Numbered from the stretch's first letter, positions 1 to 13,223 are shown. The stretch is 64,000 nucleotides of DNA from Fratercula arctica (GCA_947846985.1 CANTUZ010000010.1:24227095-24291094); one strand, 5' to 3'. Notes: generated by a model from the letters alone, not told the origin. Numbers and translations: made by a program.

Positions 1-574
1 ACCCCAGCCAACAGCTAGATCCACCCAACCGCTCACTCATTCCCCCTGGTGGGACGGGGGAGAGAATCAGAAGGGTAAAAGCGAGAAAACTCGTGGGTTG
101 AGGTAAAGACAGTCTAATAAGTAAAGCAAAAGCCACACACACAAGCAAAGCAAAGCAAGGAATTCATTCATAGCTTCCCATGTGCAGACAGGTGTTCAGC
201 CATCTCCAGGAAAGCAGGGCTCCATCATGCCTAACTGTTACTTGGGGAGGCAAATGCCATCTCTCCAAGTGTCCACCCCTTCCTTCTTCCCACAGCTTTA
301 TATGCTGAGCATGATGTCATACGGTCTGGAATATCCCTTTGGTCAGCTGGGGTTAGCTGTCCCGGCTGTGTCTCCTCCCAATTTATTGCGCATTCCCAGC
401 CCTCGCTGGTGGGGTGGTGTGAGGAGCAGAAAAAGCCTTGACTCTGTGTAAGCACTGCTCAGCAATAACTGAAACATCCCTGTGTTATCAACACTGTTTC
501 CAGCACAAATCTGAAACATAACCCCATACTAGCTACTGTGAAGAAAATGAACTCTACCCCATCCAAAACCAGTA
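1..574 (-). mobile_element. ERVL-like solo LTR, cut by the left window edge
   Basis: On the minus strand this reads as a retroviral long terminal repeat. Its 5' end is near 574, where the expected TG is now TA. A CRE-like TGACATCA sits near 312-319, a TATAAA at 297-302, and downstream come a purine-rich segment and repeated GCAAA units. I recognise it as a common non-galliform avian LTR of ERVL type whose 3' end normally continues to a terminal CA, which here lies just outside the window. No gag-pol sequence follows on its left side inside the window, so solo-LTR status is inferred rather than seen. Small open frames on both strands at 182-455 are by-products of the LTR. It is antisense to ADK and lies in intron 1. 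Confidence 0.8.
297..302 (-). promoter_or_regulatory. LTR TATA box
   Basis: TATAAA on the minus strand, preceded (at 312-319) by a CRE-like octamer differing from TGACGTCA only at the CpG. Spacing and order fit a U3 promoter. The CpG loss suggests a decayed, methylated copy. Activity is unknown. Confidence 0.5.
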
Positions 575-3137
575 GTTTGGAAAGCTGTCAAGTTCTGCTG
601 TCCTGCATTTTGTTGTGAGAAACAACTATGCTGAAGTTGGGGAGAGCTTGCCCAGAAGTTTCAGCGTAATGTTTCTGAACATAAATTTACTAGTCTAGTG
701 ATAGCTACCTTGGCTTTTAAAACTTTCCATCCCAGATGGCACCCTACTACACAGCCTCTGGAATACTCAAACAGGGATGATGATAAAATACTGTGGGAGA
801 AGGGAGGTTTCAGGATGAAACAGGACTTGTATGTGATGTAGAGAACTGCCTGGATTTAGTGTCACTGAAAGTGCTAGTTTCTGCTGCTCTTGATGTATTA
901 CGAGTTTGTATACATGTTACTGGCTTGATAGAGCTTCTGTGGATGTTAAACCAGTACGAAGTTGCTCTCGTGATGCTTCAAGTATATTGACTGGTATGTT
1001 CTGCAGCCCACAGCTTGTTACTATTTTGCTTTTCTGTTGAACAAGGTAACTTCTTCATAGGTAGTGACCTCAACATGTCAGCTGTATTTCAGAGTTTTTG
1101 AAGTACAGCTCTGTTTTCTGGTGTACCATACACTTAAGTGATGATACTTGTCTTATATATAAGTTATCAGTTGTATACATTTTTTTCTTATGTGTAGGTA
1201 TAAAATTATTGATGTGTAGAATTTCACAGAATGTGAGAATCAGCTAAACATCAAGTACAGGAATATACAGTTTGGGACAAATATGCATTCAGCACTTCTA
1301 GAATTCTAACTTGTCCATTTATTGTCCTGCACTACTGCTGATGCAATACTTAGTTTTTAAAATGGAGAAGATGTTATGTCTTGAGGCTCAAACTGCAATC
1401 CCCTTTATCTTTCTTAACTGTCGTTTGTCTCTCCTTCTTCTAGCTAGGTATAACTTACGGTTATGCTATTTAGAAGAATCAATACTTCTTTTCGCACCAA
1501 CAGAAGTATTTAGTGAGTCTTACAGGTTTTTACTAAGCAGGTGTTGCCTGTCTCAGGAGTGAGCTGGCTTTCTTGGCTCTGTCTTCACAAAGCAGCATCT
1601 TCCACATTTCACTTAGAGTGAAATGGGCTGTCAAGGCCTTAAAAGCTACAACAAAAATCAGGATACTTAAAGCATGGTTTTCTGTCTCAATATCAAGGTT
1701 ATTATTGATGCTTTCCACGTCTTCATTTCCGGACTTCAGAATTTAGTATTTAATGGAAGCTAATGTGGCATCGTAAAGAGGAAGAAGTTTGACTCTGTAC
1801 TTTTGGCAAGTAGCTTCAAATTTGACAAATATTTGTCAGCCAAGGGCTTTTCATAGTAGTTGTGAGAGGAAGTAAGTGAATGAGTTTCCAACCTCTGTTG
1901 GACACAATTAATGAGACTGTTCCATATCATCCCCTTTTTGCTTGTTTTATATTCTTTTTTCTTTTTCTGTTGAGTAGAAATTAATGAAATCTGACATTTA
2001 GTAGGCAGATGTGGAGTCTCTAAAACATTTATCTTCCTCTAAATGGGCCAGAACAATGGAAAACTCGCTCACTTTCTTTGAGATTCAGCTGACACTTATG
2101 CTTTGGATAAACTGTAGATAAACTTTGGATCCAACTGCAGTGTTACAGTAGTACTTTTGGGGGGATGGAGAGAGAGGGAATATACTTTCTCTGCAAATGC
2201 TTGATGGAGATATATTAAAGAGGGAGGTGTATTTGGTGGTCATACTGAAGCTACCTTTGGTGGCTAGAGCAAGGGCTTGCCTTGCCAGTTGGAGGCAGCA
2301 GGTGTGAGCTTAGCAAGGAATGTGATGGGTTTGGATGTAGTTTTAGGCAGCCTTCATCAACAGCTGCATTCAATCCTACTTGACACTAGGCCACGTATCT
2401 AATCCTTTGGTATTACTGCATTATCACCCAAGTGGATGCTATTCAGGAGAATGTAACGCATAGTTTCTGAATGAATCTAAAAAAAAAAAGTTAAAGCCAG
2501 CTATTTCAGCTGCTTACAGTATTTCTGATGTCTTGTTTTTATGTGGCAGAAGTCATGGTAATGAATTTCAAATTGATTAAAAAGTACGTACGTTCTTATC
2601 AGTAAACAGCTACGCTGTTTAAGATGGCTGACAATGCAGAATCTGTAGTCTATTAATTTCAGTTTATTAAAACAGACTTAAATTGTTAATTGTTGGTCAG
2701 TAGCAGGGTAAACCCAGTAACTTAGTCTCTTCATTGAAATTCTTATAACCTGGTCTGATGCTCCCCCTGTCTAAAATCTGGTATTACAATTTGAACACAA
2801 TCCTTTAAAACTACAGAATGTGGCATGCAGCTCTAATTCTTTATCTGAGTGAATGATAGCTTAACAGAATATATAGCTTTATATATTCTTGACCACTTGC
2901 AGTCTGTATATTGATCAAAGATGACTATTGTAGGATGGTCCTTCACTGAAATTTGACTCTCTGTGTCTATATGTCAGGTCTCCATGTGGCTACTGCAATG
3001 GGCAAAATGTGTGTCTTTTTGTTCCTTAGCTGTATTCAAGAAAAACTTTTCTCTATAATAAAAAAAGTTTTCAACATATTATACCAGGAACAATAAACTA
3101 ACGCTAAGCTAACTTGAAATAATTGATTCTCTTACAG
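575..3137 (+). other. ADK: ADK intron 1, 3' portion
   Basis: AT-rich, CpG-poor sequence between the LTR and ADK exon 2. No open frame here resembles a known protein and there is no CpG island, so neither of the alternative ADK first exons (long nuclear or short cytosolic form) appears to lie here. The 3' end carries a modest pyrimidine tract and the acceptor CTTACAG at 3131-3137. Apart from short A/T runs I see nothing else in it. Confidence 0.7.
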
Positions 3138-3212
3138 TGAAAATGTCTTGTTTGGAATGGGAAATCCTCTGCTTGATATCTGTGCAGTTGTGGACAAGGA
3201 TTTCCTTGACAA
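3138..3212 (+). CDS. ADK: Adenosine kinase, coding exon 2 (partial gene)
   Basis: Adenosine kinase phosphorylates adenosine to AMP with ATP and is the main route for clearing intracellular adenosine. It belongs to the PfkB/ribokinase family. The exon is 75 nt, preceded by CTTACAG and followed by GTAAGT. It begins with the third base of a codon, then gives 24 full codons from Glu-Asn-Val-Leu to Phe-Leu-Asp, and ends with two bases of a Lys codon (phase 2 on both sides). It carries the family N-terminal motif GMGNPLLD. The Asn (3163-3165) and Asp (3175-3177) correspond to human short-form Asn14 and Asp18, which contact the adenosine ribose. Codon 15 of the exon is Cys where I recall Ser in human ADK. 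The initiator exon is upstream of the window, so no start codon is expected here. The match to ADK is unmistakable over the whole exon and there is no frame damage. Confidence 0.96.
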
Positions 3213-4894
3213 GTAAGTCTTGATTTCTTTCTTTTCTTTTTTTTTTTAATGTAAGTTTTGTTTCCAGAATGATGCGTACAAATAAATGGGGGACTACCTG
3301 CTTGTGTAATGCTAAGTTTGTGCTGATGTCTATGGGATTCTGGCCTTATGCTGAAAGAAGCCAATGTTGTATCAGTCACTTAATTGTTCTAGCTATATGA
3401 AGCTGTGGTGGTGGTGCCAATGAAAAAGTTCAGCGTTTTCATGTGGGTTTAATATTTATTGTTTTCTATCAATTATTTATTGTAGTCTCTTCATGCTGTC
3501 TTTGCTAGCCTTTAATTGGAAGCAATCATCAATGTCAGTAAGATGTAGATAGTTCTTGTATGAATATTTGTATGCTACTTTTGATGTACTGTTACAGCGC
3601 TCTTTTCTCTCTTCAATGATGACTTTGGGGCAAATAAGCCATGTCTGTAACACACCAAGAAAAGTTGTGCAGGAGTACTTTCTTTTTTTTTTTTTAATAG
3701 TCCAATTTATCAGTCAAGAACAGGAGCACTTCTTATCATGTGGTCTGTTATCTTGCTTAAGCCTAGTTGTTATGCTACCATCCGTATAACCATATCGCTG
3801 AATTGCTGTTTGTGTATTGCTGTTGGCATTCAGCTTACTCATTTTCTGATCAGCTTAGAGATGTGCCTTTTTGAGGTGTAAAATATACTTGCTCTTTTAA
3901 ATCCTTCTACGAGCTCACTTTCTTCCAGTTGTTGCTGCTTTGTTTATATTATTTTCAAGTGATTATTAAGTTGATTTCATCTCTGAGTGTTCACAATTCT
4001 TTGTTTAATTTTTAAAGTGTTAATATTTTTTTCTCTAGTTGTTGCTTTAGTTATTAATGGGAATACTGAATCAAGAATAAACTTCACATGACTAAATAAA
4101 GAACAGATGAAGAGTTTTTATTTGTGAATGTATACTGTCAGCCACAAATGTTCTGAAGCTTTTAATAATGGCAATAATTTGTTTTGCAACAGATATTTTA
4201 TCACTCAATTTTTATCTAAAGGTGTGTTTAAGTGAGAGCTGGAGGCAAAAGACAGGAATGTAATGGAGTGTATCAATCTCAGAAACATCTGGAACTTGGA
4301 ACACTCAAGACATAGACTGGATTTCTGAAAAAGTAAATTATTCTGATGTAATTCTCTGCCTTATCTTTCTACTGAAATAACTTGAAAACCAGTCTCTGAA
4401 CGTAAGTAATGTCCCCAACAATACCCTCCAACTAATCCTTAGAAACTGCTATCATCAAAGAGGTGGCAGGATCTATATTGCAGCAGTGAAATCCTGCAAG
4501 AGTACGTTATGCTCTTCACTGCACCTGATAAGCTCTGCAGAGTTTAATTTAAAAATTAAGTCATACGTACTCAAATTTCAGTCTTGTCAGACAAGTTAAA
4601 TTATCTCCTGAAACAGCATATGTTCTGTGAGCATTTCTTTACTGCCAAAATGCCATTGTGCAGTATTGCATTATTTAAAGCAATAAACAGTCCTCCAATA
4701 ACAGTTTCACAAGAGACCTGCTAGTAGTGTGATAGCTCAGGTAACCTGAAAACTGAGAAGCTTGTCTACCTTCTTCACATGTTACCTGATTTTGTTTCCA
4801 GCTCCCTATTTGTGGTGTATGCGCAGTAGTCCGTTTAACAAACAGACAAGCATGTTTCTACTCTAAGTCCAGCTACCTTCTGCAATACTTCCTG

Positions 4895-4960
4895 AAATGG
4901 GAATCAAATCCCACGCCTCCTAAGCTTATGACAGGAGATAAAATATCAAACCTAGCTGTA
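4895..4960 (-). repeat. tRNA-like relic (B-box), possible ancient SINE
   Basis: On the minus strand a T-arm-like hairpin is formed by TGGGA and TCCCA (4898-4913) around a TTTGAT loop, close to the RNA polymerase III B-box. Just 5' of it are complementary CTCCT/AGGAG arms like an anticodon stem, and an AGCTAGG segment stands where an A-box would be. The flanking CTTAGGAG and GGG-ATT resemble old amniote tRNA-derived SINEs. No acceptor stem is evident, so it is not a functional tRNA gene. Assignment to a SINE family is inference. Confidence 0.35.
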
Positions 4961-6158
4961 GAACAACTGCTAGAATAAAGTTATCTATTCAAATGCGGCA
5001 GGGAGGTGCAAGAACATAGATATTTCAGGACTGTGAAACATTTGACAGAGAAATTGTCAATCATACCAGCCTAGTCTCTGTTTTTTCTTGTCAAACAAGA
5101 CGTGCATCCATCTCTAGCCATGTCATATCAGTTCTTGGCAGTGATCAAGTAACTCTGGAGTCTGTGTCTCATCTCTTCAACCTGATGGGCGTGTTTAATG
5201 GGGCCAACAGGCCAGCTGGGTCTCTGACTTGAGAAAAGGTAGCTTAGTAAAATGAGGAAAGAGTTTAGTTAATCACCCATAAGGATTTTATACATTGAAG
5301 TCTTTCACTCTTTCTGTTAGTTTATCCTCCTCTCTTATATAACCAGTTTCACTTAACCAGTTTAAGTAAATACCTTTGTTCAGAATAAAGGACTTGATGT
5401 TGCAGTTTAATCAACGTATATTGTCAATGAAGTGAGAGAGTATTAAAATGAATCCTGTGACCAGATTATTTTTGTAATTGCTATTAAGAAAATGCAAATG
5501 GAAATAGCATAAGATTGTGTAGGAAGCATCAAGTGGTCCTTTTAACAATATTTAAATGGCCTACAATCCATGTTATAAATAAACCTGAAAATAAATACAT
5601 AACGCAGTCCTACCCCTGGCAGATTTGAAACAGCTTGCTGCCATGTAAACTGGCTTGAGGAAATGAGCAGTATTAGAGGGCTGGGTGGGTATTTTGATCT
5701 TGGGTTGTTAGCACAGCCCTGTCACCTTTCTTTCAAGGTGGATTTTTGGCTCCAAAGTCTTTTGATCTCTTGACAAGTTTTGTAAAGCTTTAAGCCTTTC
5801 CTAGACGATTTCTAGGAGAGGTGGTCTTAATTTATATCACAACACAACTTCACTGTGCCAGTTTGATCTTTTCAGACCACATCAGCAGTCTGGCATTACC
5901 TGAGGCAGAGAAGCTTTGGCCGCTGTCAGGCAGTTATGTTTTCTAGGTCTCATTTCTTATGTCTCTTCAGGGAGACAGTCTGAAGAAGTGTTAGCCATGT
6001 TGATGGTACTGTTGAAGGCTGGTGATATCCAAAGCCACTTCAGTTTCTGTTCACAGAGCTGGAGAGCAGTCTTGAAGTAAATGTAATCCATTGTATGTCC
6101 TTTTTGTCCTTTTTACTGAGTATCTGCATGATCAAAATATCAGAAATGCTTTTTTTTT

Positions 6159-6177
6159 GGGGGGGGGGGGGGGGGGG
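6159..6177 (+). repeat. G19 homopolymer
   Basis: An uninterrupted run of 19 G following nine T. Its length is likely polymorphic or assembly-sensitive. It is on the coding strand of ADK intron 2, about 105 bp upstream of a G-quadruplex motif. Confidence 0.95.
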
Positions 6178-6282
6178 AGAGGAAATCTCCTTTTAATTTG
6201 CATTAACTCCACAACCTAACAGTATTTATTTTTGTTTCATTTTTCTAGGATATAGTTACTTGTTCAAAGAGCAGCTTTTTGT

Positions 6283-6297
6283 GGGTGGGAGGGAGGG
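6283..6297 (+). other. Canonical G-quadruplex motif with 1-nt loops
   Basis: Four GGG tracts separated by single T, A and A loops. Such one-nucleotide-loop parallel quadruplexes are among the most stable known. The motif is on the non-template (RNA-like) strand of ADK intron 2, so both DNA and pre-mRNA could fold. Confidence 0.8.
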
Positions 6298-8777
6298 AAG
6301 AGAATAGAAAAAAAGATTGATGCTTTCTGTGTGAATTGCTAACTACACCTACGCTCATCTGAAAGTAACTTTGCTAACAGGTATTCATTAAAGCTTTTGG
6401 TGTACTCAGTTCTACCTGTGGTGTTAACGGAATGATTCCTCTAGCTACTGAATCTGTAACAGGCATTCAAGAATAACTTAAACTACACTGTGTATTAAAC
6501 TCTAAGTGGGCGAAGAAATTCTGATTAACATGGCAATGATGTTTTAAGACTCCGTGGAAACTCAGTACTATTGACTCCTGTAAATACTCCAGTGTCCTGC
6601 TGTTAAGAGTTAGGAGATGGCATCTATTTCCTTGCTCCCTCCCAAGCACTCTGGTTTGCAAATATTTAGTTTTTGACATTTATCTAACTATAGTTAACTT
6701 TTAGGCTGTAGAGGTCTGGTCATTATTTGTCAATTCAAGTGCACAGACAGCAGTTGAGAAGCATGTATTTACAGAACGGACAAATCTTCTCTTGCTGTTA
6801 TCCAACATTTGGGTCTACGGCTGCATGAATTGAGAAGGTGGAGAGAATCATTATGGACAAATTCATGTTGACAGAACTATTATGCTAGTCTTGGAACTTC
6901 TAAATATGTGAAAATCTTTTATGTTCCCTAATTAGCCAGTGGGAAGGCAAGGAAAATATTTGAAATTGCCAGCACCTGTGTAAGCAAGTAACTAGCTTTC
7001 AGCCCATGCTCTTAAAAAAGAGCGGACATATGGGGAAAATTATGGTGTATATCCTATTTCTCACATCGAAGTTCAGGGTGCTTATTGCTTTATTTCACTG
7101 TATTTTCTGGGCTCTTGACCAGAGCCATGATTTCATTAATTAAGGTATGTGTACTAGTCTGGATGCTGAATTCCATTATACTTGTAATCTCCAGACTGAT
7201 TATTTGATCACCGTCATTGTCCAGGATTACAAGTTGCTATTTTATTTATTTATCATTTGTCAAAGCAGCAAAGTCCTTTTTCTCCTCATGTGTTTTTTGT
7301 TGTTTTTTTTCCCCTCAAAATCAGGATCTACGGCAGTCTTTGCACAAGTTCATTGAAGGTGCTCAGTAAAGATTGTAGTTTTTAATAGCTTTGACTGCTA
7401 CACTGTTGTAACTACAAACTATCTGTAAACCAATAAGTGGATTTATATTCTTTTTACTCTTCACTGGAAAAACAGGTTTAAAGAAATGGGAGAGGAAGAA
7501 TGAATGGGGTCTTCAGAGTGCGTTTGTGTTTTGGAGTGGTGGTGATGTTTAATGTGTGAAAAGAGAGTATCATCACACTGAAGAAATGCTGTAATTTTGA
7601 TCTGTAATTTCAGAAGTATGGATATGGATCTCCTGCAGTGTGTTACGAACTTGTCTGCAGCATTGAAAGTGTTTGGGTCGCTACTGGAGATCCCAGCATG
7701 CTTGGTCATTCTCTGCCTTTCCTCACTGCAGAGCACTGTTGGAGGGTGATAGATTAGTTAAGCACAAACTTTACTGATAGAGCAGTGATGACATCTGGTA
7801 AATTAAACTTTCTTGTTTGAGGCTGTTTTAGTGGTTACTGTGATGGAAGTGAAGAAGATGTACAAATTTTCCGCTTTTGTGGAAATTCGGTTTATAAATT
7901 AGGAAAAGGTTTGAGAAGCAGCTGAAATGAAAAACATCTGTTTGCTTGCAGTAAGTTTAGGTTGGTCTGTATAGCTGTGGCTTTAGCCATTCTACCTTTT
8001 GTTATTTTCAACATTTTTAGTTCGTTACCTTTGCTCGTATGTAACTTCCCATAGCGAAAAATCAAAACAGCACTCATGCTGTTAACTCTTGTAAAGTGGC
8101 TAAGGGTCTAAATAGCTTTTACACAATCAGAAGTGATTTTTTGTTGACCAAGCTCAGGTTTCAACAGAGTCTTAAGGCTTCAACACAGAACAAGCCCTTC
8201 CTCAAAAACACGTGCTGGAGTGAGCGTGAAGACTGAGAAAGATGAGTGGTGATCCTATACTAGAAGTCTACAGGATGAAAGAATGCGCGTGCTGCAAAAC
8301 CAGACTTTGCTGCCAGATTTAAGTGGTAGAAAAAAAACCCCCAGACTTACAGCTTCTTTCAGTTTCACTAATGTGTTTACTTTCTGTGCTTCATCAACCC
8401 CCTGGGACAGGTTAATGGTTTTTTGTGTTGCTTTGAGTTGGGGATTGTGTTACCTGTCTGTATGGTGCTGAATGTATGGAAAGTACATAGTAATAACTAT
8501 ATAACTTGTCATCTCTGAAAATTTACCCTTTTTTTTTTTAAGATAGTTTGCTATATAATGTTCCATTGTTACAATAATCCTTGTGAAAGATCACTACTAA
8601 AAGTAGCTGTTGCACTGGCTTATTTGGCAGAGAAGCTGAACAGCTGAGGATTCTTTGTTATTACCTTGTGTTTTGAATTGTAGCTGTAGAAGTCAATTTA
8701 GCTTATCGCAGGGTCTGACCATAGAACATTGTTGAAACTGTTGAGCCAAATTGCATCATCTAACTGCTGGTAAACTT

Positions 8778-8797
8778 AAAAAAAAAAAAAAAAAAAA
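8778..8797 (+). repeat. A20 homopolymer
   Basis: Twenty A in a row. The sequence before it is not a recognisable retroposon body, so it is listed as a simple repeat rather than a retroposition tail. Confidence 0.9.
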
Positions 8798-11700
8798 TCA
8801 AGTGTTTGCCTGCAAAAACTTAGGGTAATGATGGCTGTCTTAAGAAGGTCCTCTCAGTACTAACGTGCTTATAAATTTGGTAGCATTCCTGAAAATGTAA
8901 TTAGTTTTCTGCAAGCCTGATAATTTCTCCTAGTGCATTTAGTTAAATGTGTAGTTTGAATGAGTGAAAGATTTTAGTTAAGCTCAATTTAGAAAAGGCT
9001 ATTTGAAAAATCTACCCTATACAAGGACAAAGTTCTGCACAAGGAGCTGTGATGTTTTCAGGGTATACTGAGCTTGAGGAATCATTATATAAGAGCTTGT
9101 AACTACTAATTTACCTGTAAAATAGGATGTAACATGTTCATGAATAGGAAATATTCCACTCCTTGTTATCTCTTCTCCTTATTGTGTGTTTTCACTTTCT
9201 TAAATGCTTGCTTAGTATTAAACTACAAATCATAACTTCATTTTTTTTTTTAGTTTTCCATTTCTTCAGAAAACATGCTTATTTAATATATATGTCAGTA
9301 CAACATGTCTAGTTCTTGGATTAATTTTTGTCTTTAGAATAACCTTGAGACACATGCCAGACTGACACACACACACAGAGCTTATCTATATTTTTTTCTT
9401 CACTCCCAGGTAAAAATTTGTTTAACAAATCTTTAGGAGCTGTGTTATGAGGCAAATGATGAAATACGGCTTCCATTTACATCCTCAATGCAAACATGGA
9501 ACTTTAAGTGAAAAAGCTCTATGAATTAAGTGTCTGTTTTTAACTAGACAGTGACATTAAATGAAGAGACCCTTGCTGAAGATGTCTTTGATGGAAAAAG
9601 CTGGGTTTCTCAGTAGAGCACTGGAATTGATCCAAAACCAGATGGTTAAACTTTCTCTTTGGAAGTTGTATTTGCTGTTTGTACTGAGAAACTTTTCATC
9701 TTAGAGTTTCCTGATTGCATAATTACAAGATTAATTTTTATTTAGGATACAGTAGATAAAAATTGTGATTCATGTTCTGGGTATATGGTTGCAGGCATTA
9801 TTTTTAATTACAGGGTAATAAGGTGTGATTTTAATACTGTTTTCTATTCCCATCCTGCTTCTCCAACGCAAAATTTCCAACCGCATAGGAAAGGCTAGAG
9901 TTTTGGGTTTTTTTCTAGTTGCTATAGTAATATAGTGAAACAGTTTATCACTCAGGAACTGAAGAATAGAAAAATCCAGTCAAAAATTAACAATTACATG
10001 TCATGATCTCAGGGTTGTTTTTTTTTTACTGTAGATGAAATTGATTTGTCATCCTTGGAAAAGACAACTTTTTAAGGATAGCATTTTTTAAGTGGTTGGA
10101 ATACCTTCAACTATTTAAAACCTTCAGTTTTTTAAAAATTAGATATTTAAGTAAATTATAATGCTCATTACTATGTAATTGTTTTTTGCTTCATTTAGGT
10201 CAGGAAACTCGTAGTCTTTTCTTCCCAGGTTACATGTATCAAGATGAGAAGAGACTCTGTCCTTCCCTTGAAATTAAATACTAATCTTTAACATTTCTTT
10301 TTCATAACTTGCTATTTTGTCAGGCTATTCATGAACAATGTGCAAATACCACACTAGCATTACTGTTAACTGTAACCTAACTTATGAGGTGCTTATGCTG
10401 CTGTTGATCCCTGATTCTGTGCTTGCACTCTGAGTCACATAACCATGTCCAGGCCTGCTCTGTGCTTTGCCTCTTCTTGTCCTGTTCCTTTCTGGAGTGT
10501 TGGACCTGTGGTCTCTGCTGTAGCCACAGGGAGAGGGCGGAGGCAGCCTGTCTTCCTCTTAATTACTGGTGTTCTTGTTTTTCCTTAGTCAAGGGCTGGA
10601 GAAGGGTAAACCAGCTGTTTGAGTGCTATTTGACTTTATTTTCGTCAAGGCAGAACCATCAGCGCTCCAAGTTACTGGAGACCAAATCTGTGTTGTAGAC
10701 TTCAGGATGTCATGAAACTTGCAGTTCCCTAATAAATTTAGGTTAAATGCAGAGCTGGGGACAAAGATCTTTCATTTCACAAACCTTTGATTTCCCCCTT
10801 TAATAGACTATTTCAGTGAAAGTGTGTGTTCTTTTTTTAAAAAAAATTATCATCATCAGTTTCAGAGATGAGTTTATCAGTCACTAGTGTAGATGTTTGT
10901 GCTGTGTGTCCTGCTATGCCATTAGATTCTTATTTTGACCCTGTGCCAAATCCTATAAAACAATGCTGTATCTTTTAGGACAACTCAGACAATCTCCGTG
11001 TATTTGCAAGCCGCATGAATTAATTTTAACATACAAATTACCTTCATTTTGTAGTTCTGCTTTAAACTTGTGGGTTTATGTCTGTCTTAGTATCAGATAA
11101 AGACTAGGGAGCTGTGGCTAAATGATTTTGGGTGATTGGTTTTCCAGCTTGTTCCAGTGATTATTTTTTTTCTTGCATTTTTTCCCTTGTTGTGAAGTGA
11201 CAGCAAAAGTGATGAAGTTTTGGTGCAGGAATCTGAAATGCACATGACAAAGCGTAAAGGGGAGCATATGACTGTCTAATATGACAAGCTGTAACAAGTG
11301 AACAGTAGCAAGAAGTTATAGAAATACAAATATTACCATGGACGTTTTTTCAATCCTTGTATTATCGAGGCTACTTACTTAGTGTTGGGGCTGGTTCTTA
11401 TTCTTTTTAGGCAAGAGGAGCTTCCTGCTGGTAGGAAGATAGGCAGTAAAGATCACTGTAAAATTATGCTATCCCTTTAATCAGGAAGCGTACAGTTGAC
11501 TTCCTTCATGACAACTGAAACTGTAAGCAAATTCAGTGCCTGACCTCTCCAAGTAAAGGTGGCATGCGGTCTCAACTACGGATATTAAGTTAACAGAAAA
11601 ACAAAAATGGTACATGGTGATGCAGATATTTCAATCCCAGCGTCTCTTATGTGGCTTCAAGCTAACATACCTTATCTGTCCTTTTTTTGTGACAAGAACT

Positions 11701-13223
11701 GTAGTTACAATGTGAATCTTCTAATTTGCAATATTTATATTTCCCTGACTTTACAGTAGAAGAACTTCGTTTTTGCAAGAGTGTGTTCCAGTGTGTTTCC
11801 TTGAAGCTATTTTGGTTTTGAATTGTGCTTTGTGGTGTTATGTGCAGCAGTACTAAACGGCAACTAAAGTACTAAACAGAATGCAACTGTTGGTTGGTCT
11901 ACATTAGGTAAAGTGTTTGAATGTGCATCTTGATTAGATATGGTTTCAATTGCAATGTCTGTAGTATTTTTCATCTAGATTGCAATTCCACGTGCTTGGA
12001 GTCATTGGAAAACATATTTCAGAGGATTGTGGGTTGTGAATTAGCTGTCGTCTTTACTTAAGGAGGGGAAAGAAAAGTGCTGATCTTGCCACCTTTGCAA
12101 AAGTTAGCCTCTGCAAAATCCCTGACTTCTTTCTTTAGCAGCTATTGTGCTGGGGACATGGCTAGCATATGTGAGCAAAGGCAAACTGTGGTGTTGTATC
12201 AACAGACTCCACCATTCAAAAACCAAATTAAGATGAGTAAGTTGCTTTAGTAATTGCTAGCTTTTTAGTGTTTTGAAAGCATCAACTACAAACTCCTTTA
12301 GCGAAGAACATCAGAGGTATAGCTGACTTGTTTTCAAAAGTAGGGAATTTCAAGTTTTATATATAAATTGGAATAAAAAGTTATTAAAAGATGACTGAAC
12401 TTTACAAAACAGGGGGATGTTTTGAATTTCAAATTTTTGCTGACTCACAAAATTAGAAATGCTCAAAACCACCTTTTTCTACAGCCAGCCCTGGGACAAA
12501 ACTGTTAACATTCAGCCAAAGTGGGAAGCTCTGTTGGGCTGTAAATGGCAGGAACTGCCAAATGCCTCAGTCCCTTTGCTAGATCCTTGGATGTCTGGGC
12601 TTGATGTTGCAGTTACCACTGTGGGTGAAGGGTTAAGATACAAAACAGTGGCTATGGCTAGAGGCAAAAGGGAGGAACAGCTCTTCCCAGAAGCAGTAAT
12701 TGCTGTTCTCGGTATGTCTGATCCTTTAGTGGTAGCAGAGCAAGGAGTTTATCTTTCAGGAGCTCTTCCCTGAATCTCCATCTCGGTATTGCTCCTTCAT
12801 TTTTTAGGATGAAATTAAAATTTTCATCACAGTAAAGAAACCTCCTCTGCCATTTTCCATATGCTACTTCTTTCCAGTAAAGCTAATGCCTTTAGTGGCT
12901 TGGATAAGTTCTTTCAGCATAACTGGAATTTCACAGTAGCTGCAATGCTTGTCTGTAGCTTGCTGTTTGCTCTAGTCAGTGTTAAAAATAATTTTTAGAG
13001 AAGGAAAATTAAGGTACGTGAACTCCCTGGCAATTGTCTGTTGAAGTTTCTGTAAACTGAACTGTCCTGTAACAAGTGCACGGATTAACGGACGGCTGAT
13101 GGAAGTTGCTTTTAGGCAGTATGAAAACTCATTTATGTTGCAATAACAATATGGAATTGATACTTTTGCCTAGCCTATCACAAACAGGAAGACATCCATA
13201 AAGTTATTAATTTTTTTTATTAA

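Larger units (their letters stand above)
3213..13223 (+). other. ADK: ADK intron 2, first part
   Basis: Starts with the strong donor GTAAGT at 3213. The intron runs to 26451, about 23.2 kb in all. This 10-kb stretch is unique-looking AT-rich sequence with poly-T/poly-A runs, a G19 run, a G-quadruplex motif at 6283-6297, an (AC)n tract near 9368-9380 and a tRNA-like relic near 4.9 kb. Open frames of 60-104 codons occur on both strands (the longest at 12459-12773). They have no recognisable domain, no neighbouring splice structure and ordinary intronic composition, so I treat them as chance. Confidence 0.7.

Noticed and set aside
8778..8797. A20 as the tail of a retroposed copy
   Set aside because: The preceding sequence has no recognisable retroposon or gene body and no flanking duplication was seen.
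12459..12773. 104-codon open frame on the plus strand
   Set aside because: No domain or family recognised. Length is within chance for 64 kb of six-frame sequence.
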